Positions 1 through 9,219 of a DNA stretch of 64,000 nucleotides are shown in pieces. The translations under genes were made by a program, and so were the position numbers. Position 1 is the first letter of the stretch. Each line of letters starts with the position of its first letter. The stretch is from NCBI GenBank assembly GCA_964551315.1, contig CAZKCM010000014.1, positions 1 to 64,000 of the forward strand, given 5' to 3'. This DNA is from Virgifigura sp964551315. Its GTDB lineage: Bacteria > Pseudomonadota > Alphaproteobacteria > Dongiales > Dongiaceae. Under the pieces are notes generated by a model, which searched no databases, was not told where the DNA came from, and saw only the letters and a program-made list of their open reading frames with translations.

Positions 1-117
1 GGCTGGAAACCCAAAATCTCGCTCCGAAACGGAATCAAACAAACCTACGAATGGTATCTGGAGAACTTGACGGAGGCCCGAGGGCATGCGGGCGGTGATC
101 GTCAGCGACTTCGGTGA
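1..117 (+). CDS. fcl: GDP-L-fucose synthase, C-terminal end only (partial)
   Basis: The window opens inside a reading frame of 38 codons ending in TGA at 115-117. Its beginning (GWKPKISLRNGIKQTYEWYL) matches the characteristic end of GDP-L-fucose synthase (WcaG/Fcl, an SDR epimerase/reductase that makes GDP-L-fucose from GDP-4-keto-6-deoxymannose), where a Gly-Trp, a Leu-x-x-Gly-Ile/Leu helix and a Thr-Tyr-x-Trp-Tyr/Phe-Leu-Glu-Asn motif are usual. The gene overlaps the next one by 32 bases on the same strand, so the two are probably co-transcribed. The last 16 residues beyond the motif are arginine- and glycine-rich and may be lineage-specific. Its presence suggests that the polymer made by this locus contains fucose or a related deoxysugar. 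The call rests on about 22 residues. Confidence 0.7.
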   Translation, partial: GWKPKISLRNGIKQTYEWYLENLTEARGHAGGDRQRLR

Positions 118-1372
118 CGTCACCGGCGGGGCCGCAAAGGTGGCCATTCTCAGCGCCCGCGGTCTCGCTGAGCGCGGGGTCAAAGTCATGTTTCTTTGCG
201 CGATTCCGCCGATCGATCCGTTGCTCTCCCACGGCAACATCGAGGTCCGTTGCCTCGATCTCCGGAACGTCTGGGAGCGGTCGTCACGCCTCGCGGCGAT
301 GAAGCAGGGCATCTGGAACGCCGAGGCGGCCCGCCGGATGACGGCGGCACTGCGCGCCGTCGGTCGGGAAGACGCGATCGTGCACTTCCACCAGTGGACG
401 AAGTCCTTCAGCCCGAGCGCCATCGCCGCGGCGGGGAGGGCAGGTCACGCCGTGGCCATCAGCCTGCACGACTACTTTGCCGTCTGCCCGAACGGTGCCT
501 ATTACCATTTCGGACATCAGGTGCCGTGCCGGGTGGAGCCCCTCTCGCCGGCTTGCATCGGCACGAACTGCGACGCCCGCAGCTATGCGCACAAGCTCGT
601 CCGTGTCTGCCGCCAGGGTGCGATCCGATGGGCGCTGGAGCGGGTGGCATCTCCGCTCAACGCGATCCACGTTTCCGCCTTCGCCAAGCGGGTCGCGGAG
701 CCGCTTCTGCCCAGAGGGGTGCGCAGCTTCGTCGTTCCGAACCCCGTCGACGCCAAGTGGCGGCCGGCCGTCGAGGCCAGCCGGAACAGGAGCTATCTCT
801 TTGTCGGCCGCCTGACGCCGGAGAAGGGCTGCGTCCAGGCCGCGAAGGCGGCGCGCGCCGCGGGCGTGCCGATCACCTTCCTCGGAAGCGGCCCGGCGGA
901 GCCGGCCATTCGCGCGGCCTGCCCCGAAGCGCGCATCGTGCCATGGGGATCGGCCGATGCGGTGGCGGAGGCGCTTGCCTCGGCGCGGGCCTTGTTGTTC
1001 CCGTCCCTGTGGTTCGAAACCAGCGGCCTGGTGGTGGCCGAGGCCCTCGCCCGCGGCGTGCCTGCCGTCGTCAGCCGCGCAACCGCGGCGGCGGACCTGA
1101 TCGCGGACGGACGGTCCGGGCTGCTGGTCGATCCGGGCGACGTGGACGGCCTGCGGGCCTGCGTCGAGCGACTCCGAGACGATGTTCTCGTCGATCGGAT
1201 GGGGCAGGCCGCCTACGAGTCCTACTGGCGAGATCCCCCCGATCGCGCGCGTCACGCGGAGACGCTGCTGCGCGTCTACCGGGAAATCTTGCGGCGACCG
1301 GTCGCGCGGCCGGCGCGGCATCGTCGCGCCGCCGTCGGAACCACGGGCATCGAGACCGCGGGGGAACCATGA
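86..1372 (+). CDS. GT4-family glycosyltransferase
   Basis: Predicted cytoplasmic, GT-B fold glycosyltransferase of 428 residues that transfers a sugar from a nucleotide donor during polysaccharide assembly. The N-terminal acceptor half begins with a VIVSDFGDVTGGAAKVA glycine loop. The C-terminal donor half carries VPNPVDAKW, LFVGRLTPEKG and an E-x7-E motif (ETSGLVVAE) followed by ALARGVPAVVS, all standard for GT4. The start at 86 lies inside the preceding fucose-synthase frame, and the end overlaps the next glycosyltransferase by ATGA, which indicates translational coupling. The last 40 residues are arginine-rich with no recognised fold. Acceptor and linkage cannot be read from the sequence. 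Confidence 0.9.
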   Translation: MRAVIVSDFGDVTGGAAKVAILSARGLAERGVKVMFLCAIPPIDPLLSHGNIEVRCLDLRNVWERSSRLAAMKQGIWNAEAARRMTAALRAVGREDAIVHFHQWTKSFSPSAIAAAGRAGHAVAISLHDYFAVCPNGAYYHFGHQVPCRVEPLSPACIGTNCDARSYAHKLVRVCRQGAIRWALERVASPLNAIHVSAFAKRVAEPLLPRGVRSFVVPNPVDAKWRPAVEASRNRSYLFVGRLTPEKGCVQAAKAARAAGVPITFLGSGPAEPAIRAACPEARIVPWGSADAVAEALASARALLFPSLWFETSGLVVAEALARGVPAVVSRATAAADLIADGRSGLLVDPGDVDGLRACVERLRDDVLVDRMGQAAYESYWRDPPDRARHAETLLRVYREILRRPVARPARHRRAAVGTTGIETAGEP

Positions 1373-2505
1373 AGGCAATCTACGCATACGAATTCGACGC
1401 AGGCGACATCAATGTCCAGTCCGGCCGCCCGTTCTCGGTCCTTCGGGAGATGACACGGCACGGTACGACGATCTTTCCGGCATTTCCCTTAAGTCTCGGG
1501 TCGCGGCACCTCTTCCTGTGGAAGCGGATCCGCTACAGGATGAGCGGCAAGGTCTATCGCCCGGACCGGGAGCCGATGCTCCTGCGGGCTCTTGCGCGCC
1601 AGATCGAACGGCGGGTGCGCGGCGTTCCTGCCGACTTCCTGTTTGCGCCCGGCTCGCACGCGATCGCAGAACTCGATACGCCGCACCCGAAGATCTTCTG
1701 CGCCGACGCGACCTTCGCCAACGTGCTCGATTTCTACGACACCTTCACGAACTGCGCGCCGGAATTCGTGCGCCAGGGCCACGCGCAGGACCGCAAGGCC
1801 CTGGCAAACTGCGCGGCCGCCATCTATCCGTCCGACTGGGCGGCGGAGCGTGCGACCGGGTTCTACGGCGCGGATCCCGGCAAGGTCCACGTGATCCCGT
1901 TCGGCGCGAACATCGACGCGCCCGACGCCGAGACGGTACGCGGTTGGATCGATGCCCGCACCTTCGAGGCCCTGCGCCTCCTCTTCGTCGGCCGCGACTG
2001 GCGCCGGAAGGGCGGCGATCTCGTGCTGGAGGTCTGCGATCGGCTTCATCGTGCCGGGGTGCCTGTCCGGCTGGATATCGTCGGGATCGAGCGGCCTCCC
2101 GTCGACCTGCCGTCCTTTGCCCGTTCCCATGGTCTCCTCAACAAGAAGATTGCCGAGGACCGGCGCCGGCTCGAGGCGCTGTTCGCCCGGGCGCATTTCT
2201 TCTTCGTGCCCTCGCGCGCCGAGAACTACGGGATGGCGTTCTGCGAGGCTGCCGCCTTCGGTGTTCCGTCGGTGACCACGAATGTCGGCGGAATCCCGAC
2301 GATCGTCCGGCACGGATGCACCGGCCTCACCCTCCCGCCGGACGGTCCGGCCGAGGCCTTCGCCGAAGCGATTGAGGCGTGGTTCCGAGACCCGGTCCGG
2401 TATCGCGAACTCGCCCGATCAAGCCGCGCGGACTACGAGAACCGTCTGAACTGGAACGCTTTCGGCAAGCGCTTTCTCGAGGTCGTCCGGCAGGTCATCG
2501 GATGA
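1369..2505 (+). CDS. GT4-family glycosyltransferase
   Basis: A 378-residue glycosyltransferase of the GT-B/GT4 type. The donor-binding half shows LLFVGRDWRRKGGD (about residue 205) and the E-x7-E signature ENYGMAFCE followed by AAAFGVPSVTTNVGG (about residues 285-310). The ATG lies in an ATGA overlap with the upstream glycosyltransferase, so this start is well supported although the frame stays open further upstream. The N-terminal half (MKAIYAYEFDAGDINVQSGR) is less conserved, as is normal for the acceptor side. With the preceding gene it forms the end of a forward operon; the next gene is on the opposite strand and ends three bases away, tail to tail. Confidence 0.9.
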   Translation: MKAIYAYEFDAGDINVQSGRPFSVLREMTRHGTTIFPAFPLSLGSRHLFLWKRIRYRMSGKVYRPDREPMLLRALARQIERRVRGVPADFLFAPGSHAIAELDTPHPKIFCADATFANVLDFYDTFTNCAPEFVRQGHAQDRKALANCAAAIYPSDWAAERATGFYGADPGKVHVIPFGANIDAPDAETVRGWIDARTFEALRLLFVGRDWRRKGGDLVLEVCDRLHRAGVPVRLDIVGIERPPVDLPSFARSHGLLNKKIAEDRRRLEALFARAHFFFVPSRAENYGMAFCEAAAFGVPSVTTNVGGIPTIVRHGCTGLTLPPDGPAEAFAEAIEAWFRDPVRYRELARSSRADYENRLNWNAFGKRFLEVVRQVIG

Positions 2506-2507
2506 AG

Positions 2508-3935
2508 TCAGTTCTGCTCGGCCGGCGCTGAACGGCGCGGCCGTAGGGCGAGCGCGACGGCACCACCCAGGCTCGGCGAAACCGCTGCCGCAACAAGCAG
2601 AAAGGCATTTCCGCCGCCGGGCCACGCGGCGGCCGTTCCTGCGATCGCCGCTGACAGCGCACCCGTTGCGGCGGTGGCGAGAAGGACCTTCCGGCCGAGC
2701 CGGGGGAAGGCCAGTGCTGCGCAGGCGCCCGCGCCGAGACCGACCAGCGCGACGATCCAGCCGACAGGAACCCGGTATTCGAACGGCGGGACGAAGAGGG
2801 CATCGCGGTAACGGACCGGTCGCGTGGCGGTCGCGCCGTCGACGAAGATCGCCCCGCCCGCGTCGTCGTAGCGGGCGACGATGTGATGCAGGCCCGGACG
2901 CAACGCCCGGTTCGATGTTCTTCTCTCGAGGACGATGCCGTTGGGTCCGCTTCGCGGCGTGCGTACGCGCAGGACGACCTCGGCGCCTTCCTGGCCGACC
3001 GTGAAGTTCCGGAGCATCGTGTCCCGCGACATGCTGACGATGCGCGCCGGCCCGTGCTGGTCGGGATCGGCGCTCTGAAGGACCAGCTCCACGGTAAACG
3101 CGCGGCTCTCCGCGATCGCCTCGCAGACGGTCCGGGACATAGCCGGGGGCAGCGTCACGATCGGCACACCGGCTGCGCCGGAACCGAAGCGAAGCGGAGC
3201 ATCTGCCGAGTGGCTGACCAGAACGGCGCCGGCCGCCATGCGCGGCGCGGCATTCCAGCCATTCGAACCCGCCGCCATCGCCCGTATCTCCGTATCCGGC
3301 AGGGCGCGCGGATAAATCGCGAACCCCTCTATGGCGCCGCGCCAGGGGCGGTTCCCGGTCAGCTCGTTTCCAAGAATGAGAGGGTATCTGCAGTCCCACC
3401 CGCCGATCCGCAACCCGAATTGCGAAAGGGCGGGAATCGCGGTGGCGAGCAACGATCCGGCGGCGAACAGTCCGACGAACAGCATCCGGCTCCCCTCTTG
3501 GTTCCGGCGAAGGAACCTGCCCAGGATCACCCCAAGGGCGGCCGCGACAACGGCGAGCGCAAGGTCGGACAGCCGCGGGTGGCGGGGCAGGACGGCCGCT
3601 TGGGCGATTTCCACGGCCGCGGCGATCGCGACCGCGACGGCGAATGCCCGGGCCGCGGGCGCGCCAACGCCCAGCCGGACCAGCCAGCCGTACAGGAGGA
3701 AGCCGATCGGCAGGAAAGCGAGGAGTCGCTCGGCCACGGTCTCCCAGATCGGCCAGCCGACCGACGGTCCGATGCCGGAGGCGAGTTCCCTGGTGAACTC
3801 GTTCCAGGATGTGGCGAGCGGCCCGATTGGCCACAGACTCAATAGGACGACCGAACCGGTCCAAAGTGCCAGGAGAATCATCGTCCGAATCGTTTTCCGG
3901 CCTTCGTCCGCGTCTCCGTCGCGTCTGGTGTTCAT
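2508..3935 (-). CDS. VanZ-like membrane protein with a LamG-type domain
   Basis: A 475-residue protein with an unusual composite layout. Residues about 20-145 contain several hydrophobic segments with a VanZ-like pattern (ERLLAFLPIGFLLYG and then AVEIAQAAVLPRHPRLSDL). Residues about 165-180 form another membrane segment. The central part, about 185-390, looks like a concanavalin/LamG jelly-roll (RPGLHHIVARYDDAGG, AIFVDGATATRPVRY), which in other proteins binds glycans. Three or four more hydrophobic segments close the protein. VanZ-LamG fusions occur in exopolysaccharide loci, but their task is not established. A periplasmic glycan-binding domain held in the inner membrane is my inference from the topology. 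Confidence 0.7.
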   Translation of the reverse strand: MNTRRDGDADEGRKTIRTMILLALWTGSVVLLSLWPIGPLATSWNEFTRELASGIGPSVGWPIWETVAERLLAFLPIGFLLYGWLVRLGVGAPAARAFAVAVAIAAAVEIAQAAVLPRHPRLSDLALAVVAAALGVILGRFLRRNQEGSRMLFVGLFAAGSLLATAIPALSQFGLRIGGWDCRYPLILGNELTGNRPWRGAIEGFAIYPRALPDTEIRAMAAGSNGWNAAPRMAAGAVLVSHSADAPLRFGSGAAGVPIVTLPPAMSRTVCEAIAESRAFTVELVLQSADPDQHGPARIVSMSRDTMLRNFTVGQEGAEVVLRVRTPRSGPNGIVLERRTSNRALRPGLHHIVARYDDAGGAIFVDGATATRPVRYRDALFVPPFEYRVPVGWIVALVGLGAGACAALAFPRLGRKVLLATAATGALSAAIAGTAAAWPGGGNAFLLVAAAVSPSLGGAVALALRPRRSAPAEQN

Positions 3936-3966
3936 GCGCCCGCCGCCGATGGCCGTCGCGCCCCGT

Positions 3967-4944
3967 CTAAAGTTGGAGCTTCCGCCAAAGGCGCTGCCCC
4001 GGTTGCAGGAGCCGCTGGCGCAGGCCGGAGGGTGCCAGAAGCCTTCGGAAGCCGCTCCGGCCGCACAGAAAGGCGAGGCATTCGACCTTCGCTTTCGGGG
4101 CGAGGGAACTCCGTATCACCGCGCGGGCCAGCTGGAGCCGAAACTGCAGGCTGGCGGGCGAAAGCCGGTTCCGCGACCGAAAGCCGATCCATCGCGCCTG
4201 CTCGCGTCGGGACAGGGCAATCGACTGCCCGGCGTGCTCCCGTCCGAAGAACAGTTCGCGGTCGATGCGATGGAAGCGGCCTTGGAGGGACAGCTCGGCG
4301 AGGAGGACGCGATCCGACCCGTACCAGGGGAGGAGCAGCGGCGTCCGTTCGAGCGCGCTCCGCCGGAAGACGCCGAAGACGTCGAAGCAGGGCGGCGTGT
4401 TGCGGATGACGTCCTTGAACCGATCGACGGCGGTGCCGTCCGTCGCCATCGGCCGCTCGTTCGGACCGATCCGCAAACCGCCGCTTCGGTCACGATAGCG
4501 GCCGAAGCTTGCGACGTAGGGAAGCGGCTCGTCGAACTCGTCGATCAGCCGCACGCGGCTGTGGCACAGCACCAGTTCGGGGTCGCTCTCCAGGGCGTCG
4601 ATACACGCCAGCAGGTAGTCCGGGTGGCAGACGTCGTCGGCGGCCGCCCATTTGAAGTACCGGCCTTCAGAGGCCCTGAAGGTGAAGTTGTAGTTCGCGA
4701 CCGCGCCGATGTTCCGGTCCTGTCGGACATATCTTATGCGCCGGTCAATGGAGGCATAGTGCCGGCAGATGGCGGGGGTTTCATCCGTCGAGCAGTTGTC
4801 GCTGACGAGAATCGAAAACGCTCGGTATCTCTGGTCGAGCAACGATCCGAGCGTCTTCGCAAGGAAGCGCGCCCCGTTGAATACCGGCAAGCCGATGGTC
4901 AGGATCGGCTCGCCACGGCTCGATGGTCCAGGTGCGGCGGTCAT
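3967..4944 (-). CDS. GT2-family glycosyltransferase
   Basis: A 325-residue GT-A fold transferase. Family motifs are LPVFNGARFL near the start, SDNCSTDETPAICR (nucleotide-binding Asp) at about residue 55, and AAADDVCHPDYL with the Asp-Asp metal-site region at about residue 105. The C-terminal third is basic and has no membrane segment. I chose the ATG at 4944 because it overlaps the stop of the upstream gene (ATGA) and starts just before the conserved ILTIGLPVFNG strand; the frame is open further upstream but only in antisense to that gene. It is a close relative of its neighbour (similar motif order, DDVC in both), so the two look like a tandem duplication. Confidence 0.88.
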   Translation of the reverse strand: MTAAPGPSSRGEPILTIGLPVFNGARFLAKTLGSLLDQRYRAFSILVSDNCSTDETPAICRHYASIDRRIRYVRQDRNIGAVANYNFTFRASEGRYFKWAAADDVCHPDYLLACIDALESDPELVLCHSRVRLIDEFDEPLPYVASFGRYRDRSGGLRIGPNERPMATDGTAVDRFKDVIRNTPPCFDVFGVFRRSALERTPLLLPWYGSDRVLLAELSLQGRFHRIDRELFFGREHAGQSIALSRREQARWIGFRSRNRLSPASLQFRLQLARAVIRSSLAPKAKVECLAFLCGRSGFRRLLAPSGLRQRLLQPGQRLWRKLQL

Positions 4945-5873
4945 GGCCGGACGGGTCCCGGATGGCGGCCGAGCAGCCCTTCGATCCATTCGCGCGGAAC
5001 GACGAGCAGAACCAGATTGCCAATCAGCGATCGCTTCCGCCGGTAGGCCCACCCAAGGAGAACGGCATAGACCCGCAGGCGCTCGCCAGCGCGCAGCGGC
5101 ACCCGCCGCGAGGACCGTACGTACTCGATCAGCCAGCGCCAGCAGGGCAGATAGATCCGGCCGCGCCAGGACGGATCGAACCATCGCTCTCTTTCCTTGA
5201 GAGAGGCGTTCGCCCTCAGGGAGGTCTGCGGATGGTCCCGGCGGAAGAACAGCGGCTCCGGCACCTGCCAGATCTGTCCGCGCAAGGCCAGTTCGCCGAG
5301 CAGGTTCTCGTCCGAGGCCGCATAGCGCCCAATGAGCGGCGTGCGGCGCAGCACGTCGGACCGAATCAGCCCGAACACGGCGTTGCATTCCAGCGGACCG
5401 CGGGCGAGAAGGGCCCGCAGCCGCTCCGCGGGCCGCTCGCTGCGCAGGTCGATGTTGTCAGCATATTCGGAGACCTCGCGTCCGAACTCATCGATGATCA
5501 CGGTCCGGGGATAGGCCAGGACGACCTCCGGATGCCGGTCCAGGACGGTGACGCACCGTTCCAGATAGCTCGGTGCACAAACGTCATCATGCGCACACCA
5601 TTTGAAGTAGGTGCCGGAGGACAGCTCGAAGCAGCGGTTGTAGTTTATGGCCGCGCCCAGGTTGCGGTCGCTTCGAACGTACTTCACCCGCGGGTCACGG
5701 TCCGCGTATCGGCGACAGATCGCCTCGGTCCCGTCCGTCGAGCCGTTGTCGCGGATGATCAGCTCGAAATCCTCGTAGGTCTGGGCCAGGAGCGATCGGA
5801 TGGCCTCGTCCAGGAACCTTTCACCGTTGAAGACGGGAAGCCCGAGGCTCACGGTTGGTTTCTCTCGGATCAT
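4941..5873 (-). CDS. GT2-family glycosyltransferase
   Basis: A 310-residue GT-A fold glycosyltransferase with SLGLPVFNGERFLDEAI, IIRDNGSTDGTEAICRRY and KWCAHDDVCAPSYL, the last holding the Asp-Asp pair for metal and nucleotide-sugar binding. The ATG at 5873 has a GGAGG ten bases upstream; a GTG twelve codons earlier is possible but has no clear ribosome site. It sits 53 bases after the polymerase gene and is followed by an ATGA overlap with a second, similar GT2. The pair, the polymerase and the flippase form one minus-strand operon. Sugar specificity is not deducible. Confidence 0.88.
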   Translation of the reverse strand: MIREKPTVSLGLPVFNGERFLDEAIRSLLAQTYEDFELIIRDNGSTDGTEAICRRYADRDPRVKYVRSDRNLGAAINYNRCFELSSGTYFKWCAHDDVCAPSYLERCVTVLDRHPEVVLAYPRTVIIDEFGREVSEYADNIDLRSERPAERLRALLARGPLECNAVFGLIRSDVLRRTPLIGRYAASDENLLGELALRGQIWQVPEPLFFRRDHPQTSLRANASLKERERWFDPSWRGRIYLPCWRWLIEYVRSSRRVPLRAGERLRVYAVLLGWAYRRKRSLIGNLVLLVVPREWIEGLLGRHPGPVRP

Positions 5874-5926
5874 GATTCGGCGGCCTCCGTTTTCCGTTGC
5901 TACGGTCACCTAGGCCGGCGCTCGGC

Positions 5927-7474
5927 TCATGCTTGCCCCTGAGAACTCGCGGGCCGCGGCGGATCGCCCAGCCGCCACTCGCGAACGCGGCCCGAGGCGC
6001 CAGCCTGGGCGGGGCGCTCTCCGGCCGTAGCGCCCGCCGCTCCGGCATCCGGGGCGCCCGGCCGGCCGAACGCATCCCGCAGCGGGATTGCCCAAGCGGC
6101 CGTGCGTCTCTCTATGCTCGCGTTCAGGCCGATCAGCAGCCCGCAGGCCATCCAGACCCCCATGCTGCTGAGGTTCGGGTTGGAGATGGTATGGGCGAAC
6201 AGGTACCCGATCAGAAGCCATTGCAGCGGGATCAGGGTCAGGTTGGGATCCGGCTCGATTCGCGGACCGCGGTAGCGCCTGATGCGCATGAACAGGAACG
6301 CCCCTAACACCAAGAAGCCGGCAATGCCGGTGTTCGACAGAACGGTCATCACCGCGCTGCTCGGCTTGTGGCTTCCGAGACCGAGGCCGAGGCCGCCGGT
6401 CTCGAACAGGATGTCGACTGCCATGAGGTCGGTCGAGGTGCGCGCCGTGAACGAGCCGGTCTGATCCTTCTCGTAGACGGCACGGGTGAGGACCTGGTTC
6501 ACGGTTTCCCAGTTGGCGCTGAGATAAAGCACGATCCCGAAGACGGTGGCGGCGAGCAACCCGACCGCCGCGAAGTCGCCGAGCTGGAGCCCGGTCCGCG
6601 TGCGGCGGACCCGGACATGAGCGCCGAGCAGATCCTTCGCTGCAACGGCAAAGAAGAGCGCCATCGCGGCGAAGGCGGTCGTCGCCGTCGATGCGGCCAT
6701 CACGACCAGGCAGGTCAGCACGAAGGCCATCGAGAAGACCCGCGAGCCGGACCTCAGCTTGTATCGCTTCCAGGCGTAGAGCAGGAATCCCGCGAAGGCG
6801 AATCCGACGCCCGAGGGTTCGGAGAACGAACCGCTTGCCCGCAATATCGAGCCGCCCGTCACCTGGCCCCAGGCCCCGGAATGGGCGTCGGAATGAAAGA
6901 ACCAGTCGGGAAAGTAGACCCCGCCGTAGAAGGCGGCCATTTCCCAGAAGACGGCGCCGGCGGCCACCAGACCCCCCACGGTGACGGCGCGATTCGCGAT
7001 CCGGGCCGCCATCTCGTACTCCATCCGCATGAGCTGATGGGCCATCGCGTAAATGAGAAGGATGTGGAACGCGAGATAGAAGAGTTGCGTGAAGTTCTCG
7101 CGCGCGAGGTGATAGGGCTGGGCCAGATTCAAGTTGAATCCCATCGTCCCGGTGACGACGTCGACCTTCCCCTGAAACGAGCTCAACGCGATCCACAGGA
7201 CGACGATGTCGATGGCGAAGAACAGCAGCAGCGGATAGAGATCCTCGAGGATCTTCCGGTTCAGGCCGCGCTTCCCGAGCACGAGCTCGACCGCGCAGCG
7301 CCCGATCATGAGGTTGCCGTAGAAGAAGGCGGCGGACACGCCGAACGATCCGGCGATGAGAACGGCAACGTCCGGCAGCATCATGTAGATGAAGAGCACG
7401 ACGAAGCTGTGCCGCCACGGCAGCAGCACCAGCAGCAGCGAAAGGGGAATGAGGAGCAGGCCCGGCGTCGTCAC
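5927..7474 (-). CDS. Wzy-like O-antigen/EPS polymerase or ligase (multi-pass membrane protein)
   Basis: A 515-residue, very hydrophobic protein with roughly ten to twelve membrane segments and a large loop in the second half, the usual build of Wzy polymerases and O-antigen ligases. Residues about 360-385 (an arginine-containing stretch followed by GGLGLGLGSHKPS) resemble the conserved region of the Wzy_C/O-antigen ligase family. The protein starts with GTG at 7474. The last 60 residues are hydrophilic and Ala/Gly/Arg-rich and may be disordered. Lying next to a flippase and glycosyltransferases, it is the best candidate for joining repeat units in the periplasm. Polymerase and ligase cannot be separated by sequence reading alone. 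Confidence 0.75.
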   Translation of the reverse strand: MTTPGLLLIPLSLLLVLLPWRHSFVVLFIYMMLPDVAVLIAGSFGVSAAFFYGNLMIGRCAVELVLGKRGLNRKILEDLYPLLLFFAIDIVVLWIALSSFQGKVDVVTGTMGFNLNLAQPYHLARENFTQLFYLAFHILLIYAMAHQLMRMEYEMAARIANRAVTVGGLVAAGAVFWEMAAFYGGVYFPDWFFHSDAHSGAWGQVTGGSILRASGSFSEPSGVGFAFAGFLLYAWKRYKLRSGSRVFSMAFVLTCLVVMAASTATTAFAAMALFFAVAAKDLLGAHVRVRRTRTGLQLGDFAAVGLLAATVFGIVLYLSANWETVNQVLTRAVYEKDQTGSFTARTSTDLMAVDILFETGGLGLGLGSHKPSSAVMTVLSNTGIAGFLVLGAFLFMRIRRYRGPRIEPDPNLTLIPLQWLLIGYLFAHTISNPNLSSMGVWMACGLLIGLNASIERRTAAWAIPLRDAFGRPGAPDAGAAGATAGERPAQAGASGRVREWRLGDPPRPASSQGQA

Positions 7475-7514
7475 GGCGTACCTCGGCCGGCGAAGCGATG
7501 CCGATGGGCGGAGG

Positions 7515-9002
7515 TCATGAGTCCGCTCCGGTCGCGGGCCTCCGCGTCGCGGCTGTCATTGCAAGATCGAGGATCTCGCGGGCGATGCGTCGGTCGAGAA
7601 CGAGAACGCAAGCGGCATAGACGATCACGCCGACGGCGACTTCGGAAACCAGCAGGGCGGCATTGTTCAGCGTCCCATCCATGGCCGAGCGCCAGCCGAT
7701 CACGGCGGCGGTCATTACGACGGCCGCGCCCAGCGCGGGCAGGCCACCCCGAAGCAGGGTGACGAGCCGCAACCCGGTCAGGCGGTGCGTCAGATGAGCG
7801 GTGAGCGGCAAGACCAGCAGGGCCTGGACCAGCATGCACCAGGCGACCGCTTCCACGCCCCGCCGGGCGAAGGCGAGCAGCATCAGCGCGAGCAGGATGA
7901 CTCCCAGGAACTGCGGCGCCAGCTGCATCATGGGTCGCCCCAATCCGCGCATCGCGGCACCGTAGAGGATGGTAAGGGACCACACCCCTCCCAGAAGGGC
8001 GAGGATCTGCGTGACGCGGACGCTTCCGGCCCACTGCTCGCCGAAGAGCAGTGGGATCAGGTCCGGAGCGACCGCGGCGAAGCCCAGATAGCTCGGCAGG
8101 CCGACCAGGGCACTGAAGCGGACTCCGCCGAGCAGCGCGGTCCGTACTTGGACCAGATCCGTTTGCATTCTCGAGAACGCCGGCATCGCCGTATTGGCCA
8201 GCGGCACGAGCAGGCTGAGCCGGAGAACCTCGATCAACCGCCATCCCATATGGAAGAAGCCGAGTGCGGCGGGGCCGAGCCAGGCACCGACGACGATTCG
8301 GATCAACTGCTGCTCGGCGAGCACGACAAGCTTCAGCCCGATGATCTGACTCCCGAATGCCAAGAGGTCGCGCAGATGGCGGAGCGAGACGCCGGAGTGC
8401 GGGCGCCAGCCGCTGGTCAGCCACAGGCTCAGAACGATGACGCCCTGCTGGGTAAGCTGAAGCCCCACCAGGCTCCACGGTCCAAAGCCGCTCAATGCCA
8501 TGCCGATTCCCACCGCGCCGCCGAGGGTGAGGCCAAGGATCGTGCGCAGCATGAGCAGGTCGAACCGCATGTTGCGCATGAGCAAGGCCAGGGGAACGGC
8601 GGACAAGGCGTGCAGCAACGGCAGGACACTGAGCCATCGAATCATCCGGGCGACGAGCGGCTCGCCGAAGGCCGCCGCAATTCCGTCGGCGAAGAGCTGC
8701 GCGAGGATGGCGAGGGTCGCCCCCAACCCGACGAGCAGCCAAAAGACGCTGTCGATATGGGCCGGTTCGAGCCGTTGCCTCTGGACCAGCGCCTCCGCCA
8801 GGCCGCCGACGATAAGGACCTCGGAGACCGCGGCGATCACCATCGCCATCGCCATTAGGCCGTAGGCCTTAGGGCCGAGGAAGATCGCCAGAAGCGCGAA
8901 GGTCGCGAATCCGATGATCTGACCGCTCCAGCTCCCGGCCGTTGACCAGACCACGCCCTTTACGAAGGATGCCTTGCTAACCACCTTGCCGAGCTCGGCC
9001 AA
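7515..9002 (-). CDS. Wzx-type polysaccharide flippase (MOP superfamily)
   Basis: A 495-residue membrane protein with about twelve to fourteen hydrophobic segments. Its beginning (KGVVWSTAGSWSGQIIGF, FLGPKAYGLMAMAMV) is typical of the WzxC/Polysacc_synt_3 branch of lipid-linked oligosaccharide flippases, which move undecaprenyl-linked repeat units across the inner membrane. The frame begins at a TTG (9002); a GTG four codons later is an alternative and no ATG is available before the conserved region. It is the first gene of a minus-strand operon with the polymerase and two GT2 genes. The 217 bases to the divergent gene at 9220 should hold both promoters. Confidence 0.87.
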   Translation of the reverse strand: MAELGKVVSKASFVKGVVWSTAGSWSGQIIGFATFALLAIFLGPKAYGLMAMAMVIAAVSEVLIVGGLAEALVQRQRLEPAHIDSVFWLLVGLGATLAILAQLFADGIAAAFGEPLVARMIRWLSVLPLLHALSAVPLALLMRNMRFDLLMLRTILGLTLGGAVGIGMALSGFGPWSLVGLQLTQQGVIVLSLWLTSGWRPHSGVSLRHLRDLLAFGSQIIGLKLVVLAEQQLIRIVVGAWLGPAALGFFHMGWRLIEVLRLSLLVPLANTAMPAFSRMQTDLVQVRTALLGGVRFSALVGLPSYLGFAAVAPDLIPLLFGEQWAGSVRVTQILALLGGVWSLTILYGAAMRGLGRPMMQLAPQFLGVILLALMLLAFARRGVEAVAWCMLVQALLVLPLTAHLTHRLTGLRLVTLLRGGLPALGAAVVMTAAVIGWRSAMDGTLNNAALLVSEVAVGVIVYAACVLVLDRRIAREILDLAMTAATRRPATGADS

Positions 9003-9219
9003 GCACCGATGTGGAGACGGATGTTCAGGAGTGCGACGACGCCTTCGCCGTCCGCTGCCCCGATCTCCTCGAGACCCGGCGATGATCCATCATCCGCACC
9101 CGTGGCGGCAATTACCTCTTATGGGTATGTCGCCTGCGCCTGTGACATGCCGCGTTCCGGGTGGTGTACTGGCGTGGCCGGACAAGGGGGGCGAGCCGGT
9201 CACAGGAGCGATCGCGCGC

